Source: Methylobacterium sp. C25
Lineage (GTDB): Bacteria > Pseudomonadota > Alphaproteobacteria > Rhizobiales > Beijerinckiaceae
Direction of reading: 5' to 3'
Assembly (NCBI RefSeq): GCF_021352225.1
Contig: NZ_JAAUVI010000015.1
Coordinates: 1 to 64,000 of the forward strand
DNA: 64,000 nt
The notes beneath the pieces were generated by a model, which saw nothing but the letters and a program-made list of their open reading frames with translations, made no database searches and was not told the origin of the DNA. Numbering within the stretch: the first letter of the stretch is position 1; each line of letters opens with the position of its first letter. The position numbers and the translations under genes were made by a program. Below are positions 23,674-32,534 of this stretch, in pieces.

Positions 23674-24651
23674 CTATGACTCCTGCGATGGAAGGCTTTG
23701 CTTTTGACGGGCGTCGCCGTCCTCGTCACGGGCGTGACCGTCGCCCTGTACTTGCTGCAGGCGATCGTGCTCGCCATCGCAGTCGCACCGCGCGCTGAAC
23801 ATCTCTAGAAGAAGGTCGACGAGAACCCTGACCTTCCTCGGAACGTGTTGGCTGGGGGGCCAAACAACGAAGATGCCGACATCCGGAAGCGCGTAGCCCG
23901 TCATAAGCCGAACGAGTCGGCCCGCATTCACGTAAGGCTCGGCGATCATCTCTCCCATCGCGACGATCCCGATGCCGGCGGCGGCGGCTTCTGCCAGGAC
24001 GTAGGCGTTATCCGCCCTGAACCGCCCCTGCGGATGGACAGTGACTCTCCGGTTGCCGTCGCTGAGCACCCAGGGGTTCGCACCGGCTACCACGGCTGCG
24101 TGCTTTGTCACCTCGTCGGGATGTTCAGGCGCACCCTTCGCCTCGATGTAACCAGGACTGGCGTAGAGCCGGACGGGAAGCGCACCGATCTTCCTGGCGA
24201 TCAGGTTGGAATCGGGCAGGTACCCGACGCGGATACCGCAGTCGAAGCCTTCTGCGGCCAAGTCGACGTACTGGTCCGAGAATCGCGTGTGCATCTGCAG
24301 CGAGGGATGCCTTCGGGCGAGTTCGGCAAGCGCTGGGGCGAAGTACGTTCCGATCGAGGCAGGCCCAGCGATCCGCAAGAGGCCGCGAATGTCGCCGTCT
24401 GGGGACATCTCCTCTTGGGCTGCGTCGATGGTCGCGCAAACGCCGGCCGCACGGTCTCGGAAGGATAGACCAGCCTCGGTCAGGACCGCACCGCGCGTCG
24501 TACGTGCGAGGAGCTCGGTGCCGAGCTCGGTCTCAAGCCTTACGAGGCGGCGGCTGACAATGGACTTCGCTACACCCAGGCGCCGAGCTGCGGCGTTGAC
24601 CCCGCCGGCGTCAGCAACCTCAACGAAGGTCCTGAGGTCTTCGATCTCCAT
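23674..24651 (-). CDS. LysR-family transcriptional regulator
   Basis: A 325-residue LysR regulator. The winged HTH at 1-60 includes DLRTFVEVADAGGVNAAARR, SIVSRRLVRLE and ELLARTTRGAVLTEAG. The effector domain runs from about 90 to 290 (LRIAGPASIGTYFAPALAEL, GIRVGYLPDSNL, GIGIVAMGEMIAEPYV). ATG 24651 is chosen because it aligns with the standard LysR start. The C-terminal 40 residues after VLVDLLLEMFSA are charged and unusual, so the end may be altered. It is divergent from the DoxX gene at 24807 and may control the DoxX/FMN reductase/OYE group. Confidence 0.9.
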   Translation of the reverse strand: MEIEDLRTFVEVADAGGVNAAARRLGVAKSIVSRRLVRLETELGTELLARTTRGAVLTEAGLSFRDRAAGVCATIDAAQEEMSPDGDIRGLLRIAGPASIGTYFAPALAELARRHPSLQMHTRFSDQYVDLAAEGFDCGIRVGYLPDSNLIARKIGALPVRLYASPGYIEAKGAPEHPDEVTKHAAVVAGANPWVLSDGNRRVTVHPQGRFRADNAYVLAEAAAAGIGIVAMGEMIAEPYVNAGRLVRLMTGYALPDVGIFVVWPPSQHVPRKVRVLVDLLLEMFSARCDCDGEHDRLQQVQGDGHARDEDGDARQKQSLPSQES

Positions 24652-24806
24652 CCGCAAAGTCCTGCAGCCACCTGGAACAAGCGGTTCTAATGTTCCTGAA
24701 AGAGGAACACCCGGTAGCATTTCAAGCGGCTAGTGGCGAGGTGGGCGCCGCGGCATCTCTGGTCTCACGGATGGCCCGACATCCCTGAACGAACTGGAGA
24801 CGAACC

Positions 24807-25232
24807 GTGGACACCACCCAATATCTTCCCCTTGCCGGCCGGCTCCTTGTCGGCCTTCCCTTCATTCTCTTCGGCATTGGCAACGCCACGACCTACGGCG
24901 CTACCGTTGCCATGATCGAAGCCGTCGGACTTCCAGTCCCGCCGCTCGCCTTCCTCACCGCCGTCACTCTCGAAATCGTCGGCGGCACACTCCTCGTCAT
25001 AGGCTTCAAGGTCCGACCGGTTGCGGCCCTGCTGGCGGTCTTTTCGGTTCTGACAGCGGTCTACTTCCACGCCAACCTCGGCGACCAGAACACCTTCGTG
25101 CACTTCTTCAAGAACGTGATGCTCGCCGGGGGCCTGCTTCAGGTCGCCGCGTTCGGCGCGGGCGCCCTCAGCTTGGACGCATATCTCGCCCATCGCCGCA
25201 CGTTTCCAGCCAGCCTCGCCCCCGCGCACTAG
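24807..25232 (+). CDS. DoxX-family membrane protein
   Basis: A 141-residue protein with four predicted helices and the DoxX signatures AGRLLVGLPFILFGIGNATT, PPLAFLTAVTLEIVGG and HFFKNVMLAGGLLQVAAFG. DoxX-like proteins are quinone- or redox-linked membrane proteins often found with oxidoreductases responding to electrophiles and oxidants. GTG 24807 follows GGAGACG. The next genes, FMN reductase and the broken OYE, fit a redox-stress group controlled by the divergent LysR. Confidence 0.85.
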   Translation: MDTTQYLPLAGRLLVGLPFILFGIGNATTYGATVAMIEAVGLPVPPLAFLTAVTLEIVGGTLLVIGFKVRPVAALLAVFSVLTAVYFHANLGDQNTFVHFFKNVMLAGGLLQVAAFGAGALSLDAYLAHRRTFPASLAPAH

Positions 25233-25359
25233 GCCCGTCTGAGCCGGCCGGCCCATCGCCGGCCGATCCCGATCACGTAGCGCGACTGTTCCCGGATCAG
25301 CGACCCGAACGCTCGCGTCCTACCCGCACGTTCTGATGGACAGCCGAAGGATCCCAATC

Positions 25360-25959
25360 ATGTCGACGATCACATCTAAGCCCAGGATCGCTCTCATCGT
25401 CGGCTCGACCCGAGCGGCGCGGTTCGCCGATGTGCCAGCCCGATGGATGCTGAAGCAGGCGCAGAACCGCGAGGATATGGAGGTCGAACTTCTCGACCTG
25501 CGCGACTTCGATCTGCCGTTCTTTGACGAGATCGCGTCCGACGCCTTCGTGCCCAGCCAAAGCCCAGAAGCGGTCCGCTGGCAGCAGACTATCGCCCGCT
25601 TCGATGGCTTCGTCTTCGTCGTGGCGGAGTACAACCACTCGCTGACCGGCGCGCTCAAGAATGCGCTCGACCAAGCCTATACCGAATGGAACCGGAAGCC
25701 CTTCACGGCCATCGGTTACGGCGGCATGGGGGCGGCTCGCGCCATCGAGCACCTCCGATTGATCGGCATCGAGATGCAGATGGTCTCGACCCACGCCGCC
25801 GTTCACATCGGCGGCAGCGACTTCTTCGCGATCTTTCCGGCTGTCGGCAATCAGCCCATCGAGACTATCGAACAGAATCTGCTTCCAGCCGCCAAGACGG
25901 CACTCGATGAGCTGGTCTGGTGGGCGAAGGCCACCATGGCCGCCCGCGCGAACAACTAG
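25360..25959 (+). CDS. NADPH-dependent FMN reductase
   Basis: A 199-residue flavodoxin-fold reductase of the SsuE/ChrR type. IALIVGSTRAARFADVPARW is the FMN phosphate-binding segment, VFVVAEYNHSLTGALKNALD the conserved flavin/active-site helix, and FTAIGYGGMGAARAIEHLR the second FMN loop. It could reduce FMN, quinones, chromate or azo compounds. ATG 25360 follows AAGGA at eight bases; the extra eight codons to 25336 are not conserved. It is followed 67 bp later by the OYE pseudogene, which would also use flavin. Confidence 0.9.
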   Translation: MSTITSKPRIALIVGSTRAARFADVPARWMLKQAQNREDMEVELLDLRDFDLPFFDEIASDAFVPSQSPEAVRWQQTIARFDGFVFVVAEYNHSLTGALKNALDQAYTEWNRKPFTAIGYGGMGAARAIEHLRLIGIEMQMVSTHAAVHIGGSDFFAIFPAVGNQPIETIEQNLLPAAKTALDELVWWAKATMAARANN

Positions 25960-26025
25960 GACGGCCACGGTTACCGCCGACAACGCGCGACGCTGACCTT
26001 TTTCCCTGACCCACGGCCGGACGCT

Positions 26026-27099
26026 ATGCCCGACATGCACACGCCCTTCACGCTCGGCCGCATTCGGCTGCGGAACCGCTTCGTCATAGCGCCAATGACC
26101 CGCGCGCGGGCGGATTACGACGGCACCCCAGGGGCTCTGGCAGCCGAGTGTTACGGGCAACGCGCCAGAGTTGGACTGACCGTGACGGAAGGCACGCAGC
26201 CGTCCGAGGACGGACAGGGCTATCCCGCTACGCCTGGCATCTACACCGACGCGCATTTGGAAGGCTGGCGAAAGGTCAACGACGCCATCCATGCCCGGGG
26301 CGGCTACGTCTTCTTCCAGCTCATGCACGCCGGCCGCATGTCGCACCCTGACAACACGCCCCATCATCGGCAGGGTGTAGCCCCATTCGCGATCGCGCCC
26401 GGCGAGCGGATTTTCTCGCGCGGCGGGATGAAAGACGTCCCTGTCCCTCGCGCGCTGTCCACCGTCGAAGTCCGCGATACGATTGACGATTACGCCCATG
26501 CTGCGCCGCGAGCGATCGAGGCTGGAGCAGATGGGGTTGAGATCCATGGGATCGCCTACCTGATCCACTAGTTCCTGGCCCTGAGTGCGAACCAGCGATC
26601 TTACCGGTACGGAGGCTCGCTAGAGAACCGGGCGCGGTTCGCCATCGAAGTCGCGGAATCCGTCAAGGCGGCGATCGGCGCAGACCGAATTGGAATCCGG
26701 CTGTCACCTGGCTTCACTGGCATGGCGCTCGACTACGGACATGAGGGCGGCAACCTCTTTCGGTATCTCATCGCAGAGCTCGACCGGATCGGTCTCGCCT
26801 ACGTCCACATCGTCCACTATGGCGGAGACGAGATCCTCCACGACTTGCGTAGGTCGTGGCACCAAGCCTTCATCCTGAACCGCCCGGGACGGCCACGCGC
26901 CGACATTGGCACGGATGTGGGCTCCGGCTTGGCCGACCTCGAGTCGTACGGTGCGATGGTCCTGGCGAACCCGGACTTCGTACAGCGCTTGAGGTCGAAC
27001 GACCCACTTACCACCGCTGATCCCAGCGTCTATTTCGGCGCCGACCCAAGGGACTATTCGAAGGGCTACACAGACTTTCCGGCTCTGACGTCACAATGA
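26026..27099 (+). pseudogene. Old yellow enzyme gene broken by an amber codon and an active-site change
   Basis: One frame of 358 codons encodes an OYE-family alkene reductase except for TAG at 26569-26571. Before the stop: GRIRLRNRFVIAPMTRARAD, FFQLMHAGRMSHP, GGMKDVPVPRAL. After it the same frame gives FLALSANQRSYRYGGSLENR, GIRLSPGF and MVLANPDFVQRL. Relatives read ...LIHQF, so CAG became TAG. The catalytic segment is also damaged: where OYEs have HGANGYL, this one reads HGIAYL, one residue short and without the Asn of the H-x-x-N pair. The combined damage makes a functional product unlikely. An intact OYE is present at 3956. Confidence 0.88.
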
Positions 27100-27351
27100 G
27101 GTCGCCGCTCGACCTATTTCTTTGACGTACCGAACCATAAACGTCAGCTTCTCCCGCCTAACGGCTGAAAGCAACCCGGTGGATTTCTACCTGACACGGT
27201 CATCACCGGTCCGTCACTGGCTCGGGCCGCGCTCGTGTTGTATGTCGCCTTGCAAAAAAAATCGATCCAACGACGGAATAACCTCAATCGACTGGCGTCT
27301 CCTCCTCGCTGCCCAATGAATTCACGCAGCGAGACAAGAAATGGAAGCGTC

Positions 27352-27612
27352 ATGTCCGAACGTTCGATCGCGAATGTCTTGCGAATTATCGCTGTCGCAG
27401 CAAGCATGAGCTTGCCTGCACTCTCCATTGCCAAGGCCGACACTGGCGAAGGCGATTCTGCTCTTCGAGCCGCGCTTCATGATCCTCACCTCATCGAGCA
27501 ACAGCGCGGACGAAGCGCGGACCAGTATCTCATCGGTGATCCGTCCCTCGGCTATGCCAAGCGGCAGCGCGCCAATCGGCCGGCCTCCGCCTACACAAGG
27601 TATCGTCCGTGA
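27352..27612 (+). CDS. Small exported protein
   Basis: An 86-residue protein starting at ATG 27352. Residues 1-32 are a long Sec-type signal (RIIAVAASMSLPALSIAKA). The mature part is polar and basic (RAALHDPHLIEQQRGRSADQ, then SLGYAKRQRANRPAS). No domain recognised. It precedes the sigma/anti-sigma operon by about 130 bp and could be part of its regulon; this is inference from position. Confidence 0.55.
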   Translation: MSERSIANVLRIIAVAASMSLPALSIAKADTGEGDSALRAALHDPHLIEQQRGRSADQYLIGDPSLGYAKRQRANRPASAYTRYRP

Positions 27613-27744
27613 GCCCTCGGGCGAATTTTATGCGGGGCCGACGGAATAATCGCTGAGAGGCGGCGTCTGGCCTCGCATGAAGAGGCACAGTTCGATGGTA
27701 TCCCGGCAGCGCATGGCGCCTGGGACCGAGTGGAGAGGCGCACG

Positions 27745-28269
27745 ATGCAGCTGATGATGCTCCTCGTGACGCCGCTAATCCCAGCTCTGCGGCGCTACGC
27801 CGTCTCACTGCTGCGGGATCGGTCGGATGCAGACGATCTCGTTCAAGATACGCTGGAGCTGGCTATCACCCGCTGGCACCAGCGGCGGGACGACGGCAGC
27901 GTGAGGTCGTGGCTCTTCGCCATCGTGCACAACCTCGCCATCAGCCGTCTCCGGCAACGCCGCCGGCGCGGTGGCTCGCACCTGCCGATCGACGATGCCC
28001 AGGAGGCGGTCCTCGCCATGCCTCCTCGTCAGGAGGCCGGCCTACAGCACCGCGATCTGGTGCGGGCGATCGACGCCCTGCCAGAGGATCAGCGCAGCGT
28101 GCTGCTCCTCGTGACCGTGGAAGGCCTCTCCTACGCCGAGACGGCGGAGGTTCTCGGCATTCCCACCGGTACCGTGATGTCGCGCCTGTCCCGGGCGCGG
28201 GATCGGATGATCCAGCTCATGGACGGCGAAGCCGCGGCCCAGCGCCCGGCCCTGAGGAGGCTGAAATGA
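27745..28269 (+). CDS. ECF sigma factor
   Basis: A 174-residue extracytoplasmic-function sigma factor. Region 2 is ALRRYAVSLLRDRSDADDLV...QDTLELAITRWHQ with RSWLFAIVHNLAISRLR (core-binding and -10 recognition). Region 4 is LPEDQRSVLLLVTVEGLSYA with E-T-A-E-V-L-G-I-P-T-G-T-V-M-S-R-L-S-R-A-R. ATG 27745 has GGAGAGG six bases upstream; the GTG at 27730 is rejected. Its stop overlaps the start of the anti-sigma gene (ATGA), as is usual for such pairs. The regulon probably includes the DoxX gene at 29173. Confidence 0.93.
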   Translation: MQLMMLLVTPLIPALRRYAVSLLRDRSDADDLVQDTLELAITRWHQRRDDGSVRSWLFAIVHNLAISRLRQRRRRGGSHLPIDDAQEAVLAMPPRQEAGLQHRDLVRAIDALPEDQRSVLLLVTVEGLSYAETAEVLGIPTGTVMSRLSRARDRMIQLMDGEAAAQRPALRRLK

Positions 28270-29039
28270 ACGAGCGTCCCATCAGCGAGAACGATCTTCA
28301 GGCCTTCGTCGACGATCGCCTGGATCCGGATCGCCGCAGCGGGGTCGAGGCCTACCTCGCCGAGAATCCGCAGGCACGGGCCCGCGTCGGCCGGTTGATG
28401 GCGCTCGGCAGCGACCTGCGCGCCGTCTTCGCTCCGATTGCGGCCGAGCCGGTGCCGCCGCAGCTCGATCTCGCCCGTCTCGTCGCCGCACGGCGGCGGC
28501 CGCGCGTGCCGGCGTGGCAGGCGATGGCGGCGGCTCTTTTCATGACCGTCGGCGGCCTCGGTGGCTGGGTCGCCAGGGGCTCCATGCAGGAGGGGACGTC
28601 GGGCATCTCCGCTCTCGCGCAGGAGGCCAAGGCGAACTACGTCGTCTATGCGCCCGACCGCTCGCGTCCCATCGAACTCGCCGCGACCGATCGCGACGAG
28701 ATCGCGCACTGGTTTTCCGACAGGCTGAAACGGCCGGTCGGCGTGCCCGATCTCAGCGAGGCAGGCTACCACCTGCTCGGTGGCCGCCTCGTCGCCACCG
28801 CCCACGGCCCGGCGGGCATGCTGATGTATGACGACAAGCAGGGAACGCGCGTGGTCATGCTGATCCGGTCCTACGGCGACGGCGGCGACGTGCCGATGGT
28901 GGATCACATCTACGGCTCCATTGCCGGCTGCGCCTGGGTACAGAGGGGACTGGGCTACAGCCTCGTCGCCGCGGCCGATCCGGAAGTGCTGCATCCCCTG
29001 GTCCGGGAAATCCGGCGACGGGAAGCCGGCGCTACCTGA
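28266..29039 (+). CDS. Membrane anti-sigma factor
   Basis: A 257-residue protein with an anti-sigma (ASD-like) N-terminus (ISENDLQAFVDDRLDPDRRS), a cytoplasmic helix region, one transmembrane helix at about 84-103 (AMAAALFMTVGGLGGWVA), and a periplasmic domain of about 150 residues (WFSDRLKRPVGVPDL, YHLLGGRLVATAHGP, AWVQRGLGYSLVA). There is no zinc-binding HxxxCxxC (ZAS) motif, so it is a non-ZAS type. The ATGA overlap with the sigma gene implies coupled translation. It should hold the ECF sigma until a periplasmic signal releases it. Confidence 0.88.
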   Translation: MNERPISENDLQAFVDDRLDPDRRSGVEAYLAENPQARARVGRLMALGSDLRAVFAPIAAEPVPPQLDLARLVAARRRPRVPAWQAMAAALFMTVGGLGGWVARGSMQEGTSGISALAQEAKANYVVYAPDRSRPIELAATDRDEIAHWFSDRLKRPVGVPDLSEAGYHLLGGRLVATAHGPAGMLMYDDKQGTRVVMLIRSYGDGGDVPMVDHIYGSIAGCAWVQRGLGYSLVAAADPEVLHPLVREIRRREAGAT

Positions 29040-29172
29040 CCGCCGGGCGGCGGCCGCTTTCCGCAAGCCAGCCCGAACCTCTCACCACGCTGCCCCGGCG
29101 TGCGCCCGACCGCGCGCGACCGCGGCCCCGTGCGCGCTCGCCACCTCCTCCGAACCCTTAAGGACTGACTCC

Positions 29173-29664
29173 ATGTCGAACCTGCTCGCCGCGCTCCTCG
29201 AGCGCCGCGCCTTCCTCCTACACTGGGCGCCCGTGCCGCTGCGCCTCATCGTCGGATACGGCTTCCTGGCCCACGGCGTTGCGAAGGCCGCGCGCGGCTA
29301 CGACGCCTTTCCGGCCATCGTGCAGGCCATGGGGCTCCCCATGCCTCATCTCCTCGGCTGGCTCACCATCCTGGTCGAGATAGGCGGCGGACTGGCGATC
29401 CTGCTCGGGGCCCTGGTCTCGCTCGCTAGTATTCCGATGGCGATCGTGCTGCTCGTCGCCATCTTCACCGTGCACCTCCCCTACGGCTTCAGTTCTATCA
29501 AGCTCCAGGCCGTGACCGCAGCGGGAGCGACCTTCGGCCAGCCCGGCTACGAGACCGATCTGCTCTACCTCGCCGGCCTCGCCGCGCTGGTCATGGGGGG
29601 AGCCGGGCCACTGTCCGTCGACGGTTATGTCGGGCGCCGCATCCGGGCTGCTCGTTCTTCTTGA
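29173..29664 (+). CDS. DoxX-family membrane protein (second copy)
   Basis: A 163-residue, four-helix membrane protein with DoxX features: RLIVGYGFLAHGVAKAARGY, GLPMPHLLGWLTILVEIGGG, and LYLAGLAALVMGGAGPLSVD at the C-terminus. ATG 29173 follows AAGGA at seven bases. It sits 133 bp after the anti-sigma gene on the same strand, an arrangement often seen where ECF factors control DoxX. The C-terminal DGYVGRR matches DoxX families ending in S-x-D-x-x-L/V. Confidence 0.88.
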   Translation: MSNLLAALLERRAFLLHWAPVPLRLIVGYGFLAHGVAKAARGYDAFPAIVQAMGLPMPHLLGWLTILVEIGGGLAILLGALVSLASIPMAIVLLVAIFTVHLPYGFSSIKLQAVTAAGATFGQPGYETDLLYLAGLAALVMGGAGPLSVDGYVGRRIRAARSS

Positions 29665-30133
29665 CGACGCGAACGGGGAAGCAGAGAGCGGCTGGAGAGC
29701 GTCAGTTCAGAAGCGAGCAGGCCAACCCTGCACATGGCCAGCTCCTGCCGGACTTCGAATGTCCGCTTGTCGACGCTGGCGTCTGAAAGCAGACCGGCAA
29801 GAATCCACTTAACTCGGTCATTAACTCGCCGGTGCCTACGTCCGCTTCGGAGCAGACGCACCGCAAGCCAGAACGACCAAAATGGGCGCGGAGCGGCCGA
29901 CTAAACTTGGCCGAAAGCGGAAAGGCTGCTTTCGACCTCCATTCAAAGCTAAGCGGACTGGGCGGCAAAATCATGGGTGCTCTTATAGCATCCTCAACAC
30001 TCAAGAGTTGTAATTGGCGGAGCGGCCGCCTTGCTTACAGGCCACTGCCTCCCATAACTTAGGGCCGAAACCTCACCTTCGTTTGGTTCATATGTCATGA
30101 GTGTCTGAATAAAACTAAGAATCTGACGGCACT
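29665..30133. other. Intergenic stretch (469 bp) with a dispersed repeat
   Basis: No gene seen. The left part contains TGTCCGCTT...GAAAGCAG elements. A well-conserved dispersed repeat occupies 29871-29937. The right end borders the convergent GAF gene. Confidence 0.45.
29871..29937. repeat. Dispersed intergenic repeat, copy 1
   Basis: Contains TGGGCGCGGAGCGGCCGACT, TTGGCCGAAAGCGGAAAGGC and GCTTTCG; internal pairs (CGGCCGA/TTGGCCG, CGAAAGC/GCTTTCG) allow hairpins. A near copy is at 59716 and weaker ones at 37341 and 42228. Confidence 0.65.
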
Positions 30134-30652
30134 TCACATTTCTGGATAACATATCTGGTTCATGTCTGATCTTTGAATGCGCGCAATTACGGTAGCGGCC
30201 TGATGAGCTAGTGCCTCGGCACGGGCCACCAGATCGTCATGAATGTGGACCATGGCGCACCAGTATGCGCCGAGCGCAGCGATCGGCTCAGGCGAGCCGA
30301 TCGGCACCATAAGCAGGCTGCAAATCGCCTTGTTCTGATAGGGCAGCACCGGCACGCGAGGGTCGCGGCGTATGTCCTCGGCAACGACGGTTTCGTTGTT
30401 CAGCATCGCCCAGCCGGACACGCATGTCTCAAGCGGAAACCGCTGCCCACGCCAGAGCGGCTGGATCGCGTCCTCCGCGACGTAGTGAGAGAACCCATTA
30501 TCCCGCAGGACCACGGCAATTCCGTCTGATCCGAGCACACGCCGGGCTGTCTGCCGCAGCGCCGTCACCACACCGTCGAGGGTCTGAGCAGCCACCAGGC
30601 GCTCATAGGTGGTCACCAGCCTTGGATCAGGCTGAGGGCGCTCACCGGACAT
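30134..30652 (-). CDS. GAF-domain protein
   Basis: A 172-residue single GAF domain. RLVAAQTLDGVVTALRQTAR and GSDGIAVVLRDNGFSHYVAE form the first half, FPLETCVSGWAMLNNETVV and LPYQNKAICSLLMVPIGSPE the second. This is typical of short GAF proteins that bind a small ligand or act as a module for a kinase. It is 85 bp downstream of the LOV-HWE kinase on the same strand and probably cotranscribed, so it may feed a second input into the same pathway. ATG 30652. Confidence 0.88.
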   Translation of the reverse strand: MSGERPQPDPRLVTTYERLVAAQTLDGVVTALRQTARRVLGSDGIAVVLRDNGFSHYVAEDAIQPLWRGQRFPLETCVSGWAMLNNETVVAEDIRRDPRVPVLPYQNKAICSLLMVPIGSPEPIAALGAYWCAMVHIHDDLVARAEALAHQAATVIARIQRSDMNQICYPEM

Positions 30653-30737
30653 GCGAGCACGCTACGGCGCGGATTGTTGCTGTTGAATGTGAGCGACCCC
30701 CTATCACGCCGTCGTGGTTGAACGGCGCTACCATGGC

Positions 30738-32198
30738 TCAGCGCTCCGACAACGGTGCATCGACCGTAAATACGACGCCGCGCGGCCGGTACTCGATCTC
30801 GGCCTTGCCTCCCGTCTCGGTGGATAGGGCGCGCTCGATCATGCGTGACCCGAACCCGCGCCTGGTCGGCGGCTTGACCGGCGGCCCACCCAGCTCTTCC
30901 CAACGCAGCGACAGACGATGCGGCTTGCCGTCGGTGAGAACGTCCCAGTTCAGGATCACCCGGCCGGTATCGTTCGAGAGTGCGCCATATTTCACCGCGT
31001 TGGTCGCCAGTTCGTGGAGTGCCATGACGAAGGCCAGGGCGCGCTGAGGCGGCAGGCGAACCATAGGACCACCGACGCTGAAACGTCGCGTTTCCACGGA
31101 CTGGAAGGGCTGTAAAGCGCCATCGACCAGCTCGGCCAGCGTCGCGCCCTCCCAGCTTTCGCGGGTCAGCACGTCATGGGCGGCCGACAGGGACTGCAGG
31201 CGCGCATCCAGGATCTGGCGCGCATCGTCCATTGTCTCGGCGTTGCGCAGAGTCTGGTAGGCGATGGATTGCATCGTCGCCATCGAGTTCTTGACCCGAT
31301 GGTTCAGCTCGCCTGTCAGCAGAGCCTTGTGCTCCTCGGCTCGCTTCCGCTCGGTTACGTCGATCGAAACGCCCGCCATGCTCAGGGGCGAGCCATCCGC
31401 CCGGTAGTAGGTTTGTCCACGGATCTCGACCCAGCGGGTCTCGCCTTCGGGAGTGATGATCCGGTACTCGATGCCGTAATCGGCATTCTGCTCGATTGAG
31501 GCTTTGACGGCCGCCTGCATCCGCTCGCGATCGTCTTCAACAATGGCGGCGATCAGATCGTCATAGGTAAAGGGGTCACGCGGCGAACGGCCGAAGTTCT
31601 CTTTGCAGACATCCGACGCCATCAGCCGCCGTTCGGTGAGGTCGAGGGTCCAGGAGCCAAAGCGTCCGGCCTTGAGCATGAAACGTAGCCGGTCCTCACT
31701 TTGCGTGAGTTCGGCGGTACGGCGCTCAACCTCGGCTTCCAAGGCGTCGCGGTCGTCCTGCAAGCGGACGAGCCGTTCCTTCTCCAGCGTCACGTCAAAC
31801 TGCGAGGCAAAAAAATAGGTGAGTTCGCCGTCGTCATCGAAGACCGGTGAAACCAGCAGGCGGTTCCAGAATATCTCGCCGTTCTTTTTGTGGTTTTGTA
31901 GATCTATCTCGATGGAGACACGCCGCTCTATGGCATCGCGGACTTTAGAAACGTCGTCCGGGTCAGTCTCATTGCCTTGCAGAAATCGGCAATTCTGTCC
32001 GAAGATTTCAGAACGCTCGTAGCCGGTGAGTTTACAAAACGCGTCGTTCACAAAGATAATCGGATTATCGGGCTGGTTTGGATCAGTGATAATCATTGGC
32101 ATGCGCGTCGCGCGGACGGCTGACACAAACGGATCATTGCTCTTCGCAATGCGGACTATTTCTGCTTCGATCCGATCGTGTTGCTCCTGATCACTCAA
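30738..32198 (-). CDS. Blue-light (LOV) sensor histidine kinase of the HWE family
   Basis: A 486-residue soluble kinase. The N-terminal LOV domain (about 28-140) has the photoactive motif GQNCRFLQG with Cys70, which forms the flavin adduct in LOV proteins. Other flavin contacts are FVNDAFCKLTGY and NHKKNGEIFWN. A second PAS domain spans about 170-285 (FGSWTLDL, EYRIITPEGETRWVEIRGQT). The kinase is HWE type: His300 in LTGELNHRVKNSMATMQSI, HELATNAVKYGALS with the N box, and WEE at 433-435. Such kinases signal to PhyR or single-domain receivers in alphaproteobacterial stress pathways. ATG 32198. The GAF gene follows. Flavin binding is inferred from the motif. Confidence 0.95.
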   Translation of the reverse strand: MSDQEQHDRIEAEIVRIAKSNDPFVSAVRATRMPMIITDPNQPDNPIIFVNDAFCKLTGYERSEIFGQNCRFLQGNETDPDDVSKVRDAIERRVSIEIDLQNHKKNGEIFWNRLLVSPVFDDDGELTYFFASQFDVTLEKERLVRLQDDRDALEAEVERRTAELTQSEDRLRFMLKAGRFGSWTLDLTERRLMASDVCKENFGRSPRDPFTYDDLIAAIVEDDRERMQAAVKASIEQNADYGIEYRIITPEGETRWVEIRGQTYYRADGSPLSMAGVSIDVTERKRAEEHKALLTGELNHRVKNSMATMQSIAYQTLRNAETMDDARQILDARLQSLSAAHDVLTRESWEGATLAELVDGALQPFQSVETRRFSVGGPMVRLPPQRALAFVMALHELATNAVKYGALSNDTGRVILNWDVLTDGKPHRLSLRWEELGGPPVKPPTRRGFGSRMIERALSTETGGKAEIEYRPRGVVFTVDAPLSER

Positions 32199-32534
32199 AC
32201 TGCGCCTAATCCCTTTGCCATTTCAATTTTCTGACATGTGAGCTTCTGCGTAATATATATAGCACGGCTACGGTTGGACCATCTGCTTAAATGGCGCATG
32301 GCCAAAGATGTCTGGATGGTTCTTGGCCAACTGTATGAAAACATACCGTCTCTTGTGGCGGGAGCAGTCTAAAGCCAGGCTATTACTTAGATTTCGCTCA
32401 CGTGATTGTGTGTGACACGGTGCTCCTCTGCAGGGCGGAAGGTCGGGAACGAAGACCAGCCGCATGCTTTAACCGCTGAGAATGTTGGCTTGCTGAGAAG
32501 GCAGCGAGCTTAATGAGCGGTTTTCGGAGCTGGG
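32199..32534. other. Divergent promoter region (336 bp), no gene seen
   Basis: Lies between the LOV kinase (minus) and DUF6894 copy 3 (plus) and should hold both promoters. AT-richer than its surroundings around 32245-32260 (TAATATATAT). No operator was recognised. Confidence 0.4.

Noticed and set aside
25297..26568. Minus-strand open frame of 423 codons
   Set aside because: Antisense to the FMN reductase and OYE genes, whose family motifs are clear.
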